Part shown: positions 1 to 9,479 of the stretch, in pieces | How the letters are laid out: each line of letters opens with the position of its first letter | Numbering within the stretch: position 1 is the stretch's first letter | Assembly (NCBI GenBank): GCA_905221605.1 | Contig: CAJNDS010002646.1 | Span: 535,001 to 599,000, forward strand | Source: Symbiodinium natans | Taxonomy: Eukaryota; Sar; Dinophyceae; Suessiales; Symbiodiniaceae | DNA: 64,000 nucleotides | Reading direction: 5' to 3' | The notes under the pieces: model-generated | The model's input: only the letters and a program-made list of their open reading frames with translations | The model's database searches: none | What the model was told of the DNA's origin: nothing | Program-made: the position numbers and the translations under genes

Positions 1-830
1 AGCATAGCCAGCCTTAAGCCCAGCATCATGAGCCTCAGCTGGCAACCCTGTTCGCTGCAAAGCCGGCCTCAGGCCCAGCATCATGAGCATCACCGGCTGC
101 GCTTTTCAACGCAGCCGCCGCATCATGAGCATCAGCCGGCAACCCTTTTCACCGCAAACCGGCCACAGGCCCGGCATTATGAGCACCAGGTCCAGCATCA
201 TCAGCATCGCCAGCCTTAAGCCCAGCATCATGAGCCTCAGCTGGCAACCCCCTGCGCCGCGGGCCCAGCATCAGGAGCATCACCGGCTGCGCTTTTCAAC
301 GCAGCCGGCCGCAGGCCCCGCATCATGAGCAGCAGCCGGCAACCCTTTTCATCGCAAACCGGCCACAGGCCCAGGACTATGAGCACCAGGTCCAGCATCA
401 TCAGCATAGCCAGCCTTAAGCCCAGCATCATGAGCCTCAGCTGGCAACCCTGTTCGCTGCAAAGCCGGCCTCAGGCCCAGCATCATGAGCATCACCGGCT
501 GCGCTTTTCAACGCAGCCGCCGCATCATGAGCATCAGCCGGCAACCCTTTTCACCGCAAACCGGCCACAGGCCCGGCATTATGAACACCAGGTCCAGCAT
601 CATCAGCATAGCCAGCCTTAAGCCCAGCATCATGAGCCTCAGCTGGCAACCCTCTTCGCCGCAAAGCCGGCCTCAGGCCTAGCATCATGAGCATCACGGG
701 CTGCGCCTTTCAACGCAGCCGGCCGCAGGCCCCGCATCATGAGAATCAGCCGGCAACCCTTCACACCGCGAACCGGCCACAGGCCCGGCATCATGAGCAT
801 GAGCCGGCAACCCTTTTCACGGAAAACAGG
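1..830. repeat. Satellite with a unit of about 201 bp, four copies
   Basis: The motif AGCATAGCCAGCCTTAAGCC returns at about 1, 203, 403 and 604, so the unit is about 201 bp. Each unit holds four sub-blocks of about 50 bp, each with a core like CATCATGAGCATCA. Copies are about 90% alike and the fourth decays after about 750. The array is cut by the window edge. All frames are open for long stretches because the unit is a multiple of three with few stops; the 60-98 aa ORFs here are artefacts. A related reverse-complement core lies at about 10205-10285. Confidence 0.85.
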
Positions 831-1284
831 CCTCGGGCCAAAATGCCCTGAACCCAAATTTCGAGGGCTGACTGCAAGTATACGGACAAACCACGGGGGA
901 ACTTTATTCAACCCTAGACGCCCCTAAACCGCCAAAACGTCTAAGCCCGGATGCACGCCGGAGCCTCTCCTTGCCTCAATGTTAGGAGGTGGGCCGCGAC
1001 AGCACCCTCCTGTCGGGGGCTTTGGCAGGGCCCCAAGGTTCGGGATTGTTTGGGCTTTGGGGGTTTGGGATTAGGGTTAGGGCTCAGGCTAGAGGGTTTC
1101 GATGGTTTTGAGGCGGCCCCAACTGAAAGGGTTTCGGGCTCTTGGACGCTCGCCCGGAGACTTTTGGACGAGGGGTGTAGGATGTACGATACATGGAAAC
1201 CTAAACCCTAACCCCAAACCCTGCACCCTAAACCCTAAACCCTAAACCCGAAACGATGAGCCTGGGTGCACTCCCTTTGGGTTT

Positions 1285-4200
1285 CTAGCTCGCAGTCTCC
1301 TCTGTGAACGCAGCGAAAAGATCCTCGGAGCTGGCATCGCCAAACAGGGATGTACCTTACCGGAGCCATACTGCAAAAAACACCGAAGCAGCACAACGAA
1401 ACTGAAGGAAGGGGGGGTGAGGGGCAACCTCAAGCATCGCCCAACCCTAAACCCCAAACCCTAAACCTACCAGCAGCCACGCTGCGGTGCTTATACAGCA
1501 GCACGCCCCTCGCTGCACAGCGCCGGCTGTAGCCCGCGCTGCACAGCCCCTCGCGGCGCCTGGGGGGACTGGGTGTAAGCAGGGTTCATACTCCCCCTCC
1601 CTAAACCCTAAACCCTAAAACCCTAAAACCCTAAAACCTAAACCCTTAACCCTAAAACCTAAACCCTAAACCCTGAACCCTAAACCCTAAACCCTAAACC
1701 CTAAACCCTAATGTCGTATCCTGATTAGTGTGGACCCTTCCAATAATGAACAGCTTTCAAAAAACAATTCTGGGGACAAAAATTTGGTTGCCCCCCTACA
1801 ATAATGAAAAGTTTTTTCGGGCATGGGTTTCGGAAGAGGGAGAAAAAAACTTACCTGAGCTGAGCTCATCTGAGCCTACCTGAGCTAAACCTTGAGGCCT
1901 GAGGTTGTCGGGCCCTGAAATCTTCATTCTCCAGGCCAACACAAAACTAAGATTTCCTTATAAAATGCTTTTGTACCGAGGCCGGGCAATCAAATTTCCA
2001 GGGGGTAGTCCAGCAGCTGCCCGAATGCCGTATTATATAAAACCTTTGCTCCCCCGGAATTATATTTTTTGTGGGCTAGTTGGAATGGATCCAGAGGCCT
2101 AAGGGCTGAGGCTTCCTAAACCTGAGGTTGTCGGGCCCTGAAATCTTAAGCCTCCAGGCCAGCCCCAAAGCTAAGATTTCCTTATAAAATGATTTGTACC
2201 GAGGCCGGGCAATCAAATTTCAAAGGGGGTAGTCCAGCAGCTGCCCGAATGCCGTATAATAAAAAACGTTTGCTCCCCCGAAATTATATTTTTCTTTTCG
2301 GGCTGGCTTGGTTGGGATAGATGGATCCCCTTCAAATTCATATGCAGACAACATTACCTAAGAGGAAGAGGAGAGGAAGAGGAGACGAAGAGGAGAGGAA
2401 GAGGAGAGGAAGAGGAGAGGAAGAGGAGAGGAAGAGGAGAGGAAGAGGAGAGGAAGAGGAGAGGAAGAGGAGAGGAAGAGGAGAGGAAGAGGAGAGGAAG
2501 AGGAGAGGAAGAGGAGAGGAAGAGGAGAGGAAGAGGAGAGGAAGAGAGAGGAAGAGGAGAGGAAGAGGAGAGGAAGAGGAGAGGAAGAGGAGAGGAAGAG
2601 GAGAGGAAGAGGAGAGAAAGAGGAGAGGAAGAGGAGAGGGAAGAGGAGAGGGAAGAGGAGCGAAGAGGAGCGAAGAGGAAATGAAGAGGAGCCGGTGGGG
2701 GGGGCCCGGGGCCGAAAATTAGTTTGGGGGGGTCCCTTTTTTTGTGACACTATTGCGGGGGTGGATTTAGTTTGGGGGGGGGGGGGGGGGGAGGGGAGGG
2801 GGGAGGGGGGGGGAGGGGGGGGGGGGGGGGGGGGGGGAGGGGCGGGGGAGGGGGGGGGAGGGGGGGGGGGAGGGGGGGGGGGGCCCCCACACCAATCAGG
2901 AGACCACATTAAACCCTACTAAACCCTAAACCCTAAACCCTAAACCCTAAACCCTAAACCCTAAACATCCTAAGCCCTAAACCCCTAAAGAGGAACCTAG
3001 GAATGGATAAGGTGCTCCTTCGGAGGTTCAGAACATGGAAACCTCGCCCAGCGTTTAGGGTTCAGGGTTCAGGGTTCAGGGTTTCAGGGTTGAGGGTGTA
3101 GGGTTTAGGGTTTTTAGGGTTTAGGGTTTAGGGTTTAGGGTTTAGGGTTTAGGGTTTAGGGTTTAGGGTTTAGGGTTTAGGGTTTTAGGGTTTAGGGTTT
3201 TAGGGTTTGCTTGATAGGGCGTAGATGCTGTGAAGGTTAGGTTTTGGAACAAGCTCGAAAGCGTCGTGAGGTGCGAAGAGCAGCTTTGGCCCGATTGTGG
3301 AAGGCCATCTAACATTTTTTCTCCCACCCCACGCCGTCCAAGGCGGCAAAGCCACCCAAACCTATTCCTTTTAGGGTTTAGACCTAAACTCAAGTCTTTA
3401 CATAAACTTCTTCATTCCGTCACGAAGGACCACGGGCCCAGGCCAGGGTCAGTCTGGGCAGCCCAGGGGCCCGGCAAAAGGGCCCAGACCGGCCCAGTTA
3501 AGGAGGCGCAGAAAAAAAAGCAAGGGGGCCAAAGTTCAGGGGGGTTCAGGAGGGCCCAGGGGGGGCGGGTTAGGGGGGGTCCACGGGTCAGGGGGGGCCA
3601 GGGGGGGCCAGGCGCGCCAAGAAGGGGGGGCCAGGGGGCCAGGGCGGGCCAGGGGTCAGGGGGGGCCAGGGGGGGCCAGGGGGGGGGAAGGGGGGGAAGG
3701 GGGGGTTGGGGGCAAACCAAGAGCCCAAAGCACCCGCCCTGCCTGGCCTGGCCTGAGGCCCCCTGGTCCCTGGACACGCTGCGGTGAGGGGTCCGGGTCC
3801 TCCTGGGGGCCTTGGGGTACCCCCTCCCGGAATGCCAGTGAAAACGTTGGGTTTGGGGTATTTGCTTTATGAAGGGGACCAGTACTGGTCCCCGGGAGAA
3901 CCTGCTCCGGTACCGGCCCCATCGTGGGTGCTACCGACCTCCTGGCTGCAGGAGGCGGGCAAGCGACCTGGGTCCACCTTCCATAGAGGTGGAAGGGCAA
4001 GCGCCGCCCCCCCTCTGTAGGGGGGCGGCCTAGGCCCTGAGTTTAGGGTTCAGGGTTAGGCTTTGGATTCCCGCGTGTGCAGTTCTGGGGTTGATCTGTG
4101 GTACTGGATGTAGGGCTGAATTCTCCGTCGCCGCCCCTGCCCGAAACGCTGGACACCTCGGGCCTTCCGATAATCGGGGTGCTTCCTTGGGGGTTCCTAT

Positions 4201-4787
4201 AGTAAGGATTCCAGTATTTTGGGGCCGAAACCCTGAAAACAAGGCAATATTTTGGGGCTGAACCCTGAACTACGAGGATAGCCCCAAGGATTCTAATATT
4301 TTGGGGCTGAGCCCTAAACCCCCCCCCTCTCTCTCACTCCCTCTCCGTTGGGAGAAGCACCCCGAGCGATCGAAAGGGAAAAAGGGAAACGGCACCTAAC
4401 ACACGAAACTTGAACCCCCTTAAGGTCCCTGCAATGACGGCCCTAAACCCGAAACCCTAGACCCTAGACCCTAAACCCTTCTCTGACAAAATTTCAGGTT
4501 GTAGGGCCTGGTTCCAACTGCCGGCGGCCCCTCACCCAGCACGGCGCCGCAGGTGCAACGGACCAAGCCTGTGAGTCGAGGGGCCCCAAGCCCGGGTAGG
4601 TTTCGGGTTTAGGGTTTAGGGTTTAGGGTTTAGGGTTTAGGGTTCAGGGTTCAGGGTTTAGGGTTTAGGGTTGTGCGCTTAGTGTTTAGGGTTTAGGGGT
4701 TTGGGTAACCTCTGACGAGAAAAAGGGGAGCCCCTCCTTGACCATTCGCGGCCAGCACGGCGCCAGTGAGGTCGCCTTCGGGGCGGT
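1285..4787 (-). CDS. C-terminal three-exon chain, unidentified protein
   Basis: Three minus-strand islands join in phase: 4787-4743, 4568-4536 and 1355-1285. The first codes RPEGDLTGAVLAANG, the second continues LVRCTCGAVLG, and the last ends SEDLFAAFTEETAS followed by TAG at 1287-1285. Introns are GT-AG (GTCAAG and GTGAGG donors, CACAG and GTAAG acceptors). The second intron is about 3.2 kb and holds the tandem duplication, the GGAAGA microsatellite, the poly-G tract and telomere-like arrays. No family is recognised; the CxC pair in exon 2 is too little for a zinc-site call. Upstream exons were not found. Phase agreement is the only evidence that the three belong together. Confidence 0.4.
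1890..2330. repeat. Tandem duplication of a segment of about 210-230 bp
   Basis: About 1892-2092 and 2120-2330 are direct copies, roughly 85% alike. Both contain CCTGAGGTTGTCGGGCCCTG, TTTCCTTATAAAATG, ACCGAGGCCGGGCAATCAAA and GCTGCCCGAATGCCGTAT, and both end near GGATCC. The 65-aa ORF in copy 1 is not kept in copy 2, so it is not judged a gene. Confidence 0.8.
2356..2684. repeat. GGAAGAGGA microsatellite
   Basis: About 330 bp of near-perfect GGAAGAGGA units, with one 6-base slip near 2545. Both strands are fully open (Arg/Glu/Lys repeats, or Ser/Leu/Pro repeats), so the long ORFs are composition artefacts. Confidence 0.95.
2776..2885. repeat. Poly-G tract
   Basis: About 110 bases almost entirely G with scattered A and C on the plus strand. 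Its length in the assembly may be unreliable. It could form G-quadruplexes. Confidence 0.9.
3203..3374 (-). repeat. Degenerate copy of an exon-bearing segment (partner at 24847-25018)
   Basis: The reverse complement of this stretch matches 24847-25018 at roughly 85%, including AGGAATAGGTTTGGGTGG, ACAATCGGGCCA and CTTCACAGCATCTACGCCCT. The partner has a clean plus-strand frame (ELLFAPDEAF..LHSIYALLQ). Here the frame survives but with several changes (KLLFAPHDAF..LHSIYAL), so it looks like a decaying copy. Both copies stop at telomere-like repeats. Confidence 0.75.
3530..3712. repeat. G-rich minisatellite (GGGGGGCCA-type)
   Basis: Irregular units of GGGGGGCCAG and GGTCAGG. The 100-185 aa Gly/Pro/Arg ORFs on both strands follow from composition and are not called. 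Confidence 0.8.
3874..3893. other. Perfect 20-bp palindrome
   Basis: GGGGACCAGTACTGGTCCCC is its own reverse complement. About 100 bp further on, a GCCGCCCCCC / GGGGGGCGGC pair makes a second hairpin. The pair may be a relict of a small inverted-repeat element; no family was recognised. Confidence 0.6.
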
Positions 4788-5470
4788 CTGGGTGTCATTT
4801 GGGGTCCGTAGCCCTAAACCCTAGCCCTAAACCCTAAACCCTAAACCCTAAACCCTAAACCCTAAACCCTAAACCCTAGCCCTAAACCTAAACCCTGAAC
4901 CCTAAGCCCTAAACCCTAAACCCTAACCCCATCAGGTGTCTGGGCTGAGGCTTCAGCTCCCCAAGACCTCAACCCAGAAGCGCTTGAGGCACCAAACAGC
5001 CCCCAGGTTCTCATTTAGGTGGGGCTAGAGATCCCTAAACCCTAAACCCTAAACCCTAAACCCTAAACCCTAAACCCTAAACCCTAAACCCTAAACCCTT
5101 ACATGCCAGCCTGAATCATAACTGGGGGGATGAAATAGCAGTCGCCCCCCCAAAATCCTCCCGCAACTTGCCCCTAAACCCTAAGCACTAAACCAATGAG
5201 CACGCAAACTTCCCGTAAGCCCTAGAACCCCAAACTCCAAGCCCAAACCCACCTAAGAGCCAACAACGCACAAACCCTAGAGGGTTTAGGGTTTAGGGTT
5301 TCGGGTTTAGGGTTTAGGGTTTAGGGTTTAGGGTTTAGGGTTTAGGGTTTAGGGTTTAGGGTTTAGGGTTTAGGGTTTAGGGTTTAGGGTTTAGGGTGAA
5401 ACCTCAACCCTAGACCCTGGGCTCCCTAAACCCTACACCTCAAAGAGCCCGTGCCACTGCCTGCGGCCAG

Positions 5471-5530
5471 GAGGAGGCTCTGCGCCTCCATCAAGAGGCG
5501 GCCCGGCTGAGCAGCCACATGGCCTTCAAA
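5471..5530 (+). CDS. Candidate exon, helical Glu/Ala/Leu-rich
   Basis: After GCGGCCAG the frame codes EEALRLHQEAARLSSHMAFK, then a GC donor (GCTTTGGG). It is 20 codons, phase 0 at both ends, amphipathic, and flanked on both sides by telomere-like repeats. A similar open plus-strand island lies at about 6303-6374 (QQKRLQLRLISEEL). No family is recognised. Confidence 0.35.
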
Positions 5531-5746
5531 GCTTTGGGTTGAGGGTTTAGGGTTTGGGGTTTAGGGATTGGGGTTTAGGGTTTTTGGGGTTTAGGGTTTA
5601 GGGCTTAGGGTTTGTGATTTGGGGTTTGGGGTTTAGGGTTTAGGGTTTAGGGTTTAGGGTTTCTCCTTACCGCCGCCAACCTCAGCCAGTCAAACCCAGC
5701 CTTGGCCCATCGGCGTGCACTCTTCACAGGCCACGACCTGTCAGAC

Positions 5747-5816
5747 TTTGTCTCTCTGTCTCTCTGTCTCTCTGTCTCTCTGTCTCTCCGTCTCTCTGTC
5801 TCTCTGTCTCTCTGTC
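5747..5816 (+). repeat. TCTCTCTG microsatellite
   Basis: About nine units of an 8-base repeat directly before the acceptor of the next candidate exon, where it could act as a long polypyrimidine tract. Confidence 0.85.
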
Positions 5817-5818
5817 AG

Positions 5819-5897
5819 CTCGGACGACATGCAGCGTCCCAGCGGCCTACAGATCTTCAGCTTGAACCGGAGCTTGGACGGGGTGAAGTGCCCCTGA
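5819..5897 (+). CDS. Candidate terminal exon, unidentified
   Basis: CTGTCAG acceptor, then a frame coding SDDMQRPSGLQIFSLNRSLD and ending GVKCP with TGA at 5895-5897. The preceding microsatellite gives a strong pyrimidine tract. It could end the gene that includes 5471-5530, but the phases do not join directly, so at least one exon is missing. No family is recognised. Confidence 0.4.
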
Positions 5898-6379
5898 ACC
5901 CTAAACCCTATGAGAGCCAAGGGGGTGTAGCATCTCAGGCTGGGCAGGAGGTCCTTTACCGGGGAGTTCTACGATATATGGGGGTATACGGGGGTCCCTA
6001 ATTAGGAAACTTCCATGCTGCCAGGGAGGCCCGAACTCATAAGTTCAAAACTTCGGCTTACACGAAAGAGTGCAGCAGCTGTTCGATTAAGGGCGGCCGT
6101 CTACCCGATATTGAGGGCTTAGGAGGGGAGTGTGGCAGGGCAGCAAAGAGGGTTTGCAAAGGGAACGCAGCTCCTGCAGCACATGCAAGTTTAGAACCCC
6201 TTTCAGAAAGAGACCCTAACTCGGAGAAATGCCCACATGCCCCTACACCTAAGCCCTAAACCCTAAACCCTAAACCCTAAACCCTAAACCAAGCAGTCCA
6301 CCTCGGCGCATGCTTGCCACAGCGTGGAGGGCAGCAGAAGCGCCTGCAACTCCGCCTGATCTCTGAGGAGCTTGGGGTT

Positions 6380-8150
6380 TAGGGTTTAGGGTTTAGGGTT
6401 TAGGGTTCAGGGTTCAGGGTTCAGGGCTTGGAGAGGGTTTGGGGCTTAGGGTTTCGGATTTGGGCAAATCCCAAACCCCCCAAAACCACCCATAACCCTG
6501 CCCTAGCTCTAAACCTTAAACCGTAAACCAGAAGTCATTTCACCCCCTGAGCCAAATCCTAAACCCTAAACCCCTGAAACCCTAAACCTCCCTAAACCAT
6601 AAACCCTAAACCCGACATCTGAAACCCGAAACCCTAAACGCTAAACCTAAACCGTAAACCCTAAACCCTACACCCTAAACCCCAAACCCTAAACCCTAAA
6701 CCTAAACCCTAACAACCCCAAATCGGGAGCCTCCCCAGCGGCCCTTGGTCGAAGCAGCTGCTCCCGGCAGCTGCGGCAGCGCAGCTCCCAGGACTTGGGA
6801 AGAAAGGGCTTGGGGGTTTAGGGTTTAGGGTTTGGGGTTTGGGTTTGGGGTTTGGGGTTTGGGGTTTGGGGTTTGGGGTTTGGGGTTTGGGGTTTGGGGT
6901 TTGGGGTTTGGGGTTTAGGGTTTAGGGTTTAGGGTTTGCTTAGGGTTTGTGATTTGGGGTTTGGGGTTTGGGGTTTAGGGTTTGGGGTTTGGGGTTTGGG
7001 GTTCGGGGTGTAGAGTAAGGGGTTTCGGGTTGATGGTTTGGGGTTCGGGTTTGCGGTTTCGGGTTTGGTGTTGAGGGTTTGGGGATTGGGGTTTAGGGTT
7101 TGGGGTTTGGGCTGAGGGCTTGAGGTTTGGGGACCCTAAACCCTAAACCCTAAACCCTAAACCCTAAACCCTAAACCCTAAACCGTTTTGCGTTTGCGGT
7201 TTGGGGCTTGGAGGCCTTTGGAGGCCTACGGGGCTTCCGGGTCTTAGGGGTCTTCATGGAGAGATCGGAGGGTTTGCAGTTTAGGGCCCCAGGGGAGAGA
7301 TGCACACTGCACCCGAGGGGCATCGAAGCCGGACAGGTCGTGCCCTGGATGGCGAGCTTGGGTTTAGGCGTTTGGGTTTGGCCCTAAACCCTAAACCCTA
7401 AACCCTAAACCCTAAACGCTGAACCCTGAACCCTAAATCCTCAAAGGCATCAAGCTCGGAACCCCAAGATCCGCTGAAACCCTCTGAAACGCCAAGATCC
7501 AGAGAACTACCATACTTGGAGTATATTGAGGGGAACCTTTAGGGGTACAACCTTAGGGGTACGAGTCTTCATCCCTTCGCTAGAGAGCCCCAAGATCCAG
7601 AAAGCCGGCAAGTGCTACCCCCCCCCCCCCCCCCCCCACCCGCAGCGAGAGTTCTCAAGCTGTTCCCTGCGACATGTGGCCCCCCAAACCCTAAACACTA
7701 AGCCCCAAAACCCTAAACCCCAAACCCCAACCCTAAACCCCAAACTCCAACTTCACATCGTTCACCACCATCAGGGCTTCTAAGGTTTACCACCGCCTTC
7801 GGCCGGAGCTTTCCATGGAGCATCGGCCGCCAGCGGGAGGCACAGGTGATCTTGCTCCGCGCGAAGCCCTCTCACCTTCTGGGCAACTTGAGGTTTTGGA
7901 AGCCCTGAACCCTACACCCTAAACCCTGAACTCTGCATGTCTAAACCCTCAACCCTAAACCGCAAGCCCTAAACCCTTACCCTTGGTTCTTGGGTTTAAG
8001 CTTCAGGCAACCCTAAACCCTAAACCCTAAACCCTGAAAAGCCCATCCCGAAGGGAGCACTCCCCTGCCTCCAGGCCCTCTGTGAGCTCCACCTCCACCT
8101 CCTCCCACCTCCGCACATGGAGCGTTTTGGGCTCGGGGTTTCGGGTTTAG
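6380..8150. other. Repeat-dominated stretch with small unique islands
   Basis: Mostly TTTAGGG/TTTGGGG and CCCTAAA arrays. Unique islands at 6720-6810, 7190-7345, 7445-7680 and 7760-7900 have open frames with AG and GT/GC edges (for example CAGAAG then GTGAGAG on the minus strand near 7890), but no protein family could be read. A C run lies at 7618-7636. Confidence 0.5.
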
Positions 8151-8398
8151 GGTTGGGCCTGTAGGGCCTTTAGGGTCTTTGGGGCCTTTAGGGCCTTTAG
8201 GGCCTGTAGGGCTTTTAGGGCCTTTAGGGCCTTTAGGGCCTGTAGGGCCTTCAGGGCCTTTGTTTAGGGCCTTTAGGGCCTGTAGGGCTTTTTGGGCCTT
8301 TAGGGCCTTTAGGGCCTTTAGGGCCTTTAGGGCCTTCAGGGCCTTTAGGGCCTTCAGGGCTTTTAGGGCCTTTAGGGCCTTTAGGGCCTTTAGGGCTC
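8150..8398 (+). repeat. 9-base telomere-derived array (GGGCCTTTA)
   Basis: About 27 units of GGGCCTTTA with GGGCCTGTA and GGGCTTTTA variants. The unit is TTTAGGG plus CC. The Phe-Arg-Ala repeat ORF across it is an artefact. Confidence 0.9.
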
Positions 8399-8906
8399 AG
8401 ACCTTAAGGCCGAGGGTAGGAAACCCTGACCCCAGGCTTCAGCACGAAGGCAAGTAGAGTGTGTGCGGAAACTAAGGCTTGAACTCAGCTCAGGGTCTAG
8501 GTATAAGGTTTAGGGTTCAGGGTCTAGGGTTTAGGGGTTTAGGGTTTAGGGTTGAGGGCTTCCGGGTCCAACAATTCTCCCTCCACAACGAGCTAACCCT
8601 AAACCCTGAACCCTGACACCCCAAAATCTAAATCCTAAACCCCGAACACCCTGAAACCCTGAAACCCCTGAAACCCCTGAAGCCCTAAACAGTTTTGCCT
8701 GAAACCCTGAGAAGACCTAAAAATTGAAACTGCGAAACCCCTGAACCCCTGAAACCCTGAAACCATAAACGATTTTCCATGAAGCCCTGAAGCCTGAAAC
8801 CCTGAACCCTGAAACCCTAAATTACCAAGAATGCCTGGACCCAGAACTAGACCTGGCAGCCAGAAACACCCGTACTGGACATTGGAGACTGAACACAGCC
8901 CCTACG

Positions 8907-9023
8907 CAGACCCCTGAGAGGATCCAAAAAAATGGATCCCCTTAAGGGTTCCGAAGAAAGACCTAATTGTAGTATGGGGTGCATTTTGGGGATTCTTTAA
9001 TTGGACCCTCCCAGGGGTCTGGG
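8907..9023. mobile_element. MITE family 2, copy 1
   Basis: About 117 bp bounded by inverted ends: CAGACCCCTGAGAGGATCC at the left and the complement of CCCTCCCAGGGGTCTGGG at the right. The interior (CCTTAAGGG, TAGTA..GGGTGCATTTTGGGG) is shared with 34656-34761 and, reversed, with 35001-35079. No coding capacity. Target-site duplications were not resolved. Confidence 0.7.
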
Positions 9024-9235
9024 TAATACTGCGCTGCGCCTCACAATGCACGGTTCTCTGTGGCCCCCTCTTCTAAGTCCCTGAAAGAAACCTGGCACCA
9101 GTGAAAATGTTGGAGTGACCTGAAACATCCTGAAACTATATGCCCTCGCGTGGAGGCATAAATCCCGCACCCCCGGGTGTGTGGGGCGCCGTTTCCACAT
9201 GACACTTACTGCCGCCGCGCGGCGAGACGCCCTAA

Positions 9236-9345
9236 ACCTAAACCCTGAAACCCTGAAACCCTGAAACCCTGAAACCCTGAAACCCTGAAACCCTGAAACC
9301 CTAAAACCCTGAAACCCTGAAACCCTGAAACCCTGAAACCCTGAC
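9236..9345. repeat. 8-base telomere-derived array (AACCCTGA)
   Basis: About 13 units of AACCCTGA, one base longer than the telomere unit and with A to G. The same variant recurs at 63118-63206. Confidence 0.9.
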
Positions 9346-9479
9346 CCGCTCGGCTCCCCGGCTCTGTGTCGGGCGAGCGCCGCAGCTGGACCACAAGCCT
9401 TGGGACGGGTTTAGGGTTCATATAGGGTTTAGGGTTTGGGGTTTGGGGTTTAGGGGTTTAAGGTTTGGGGTTTTGCCTT

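Noticed and set aside
2321-2922. ORFs of 133 and 183 codons over the GGAAGA and poly-G tracts
   Set aside because: Pure low-complexity translation, open on both strands.
3230-4020. Several 78-185 codon ORFs, Gly/Pro/Arg-rich
   Set aside because: They follow the G-rich minisatellite and overlap on both strands without domains or borders.
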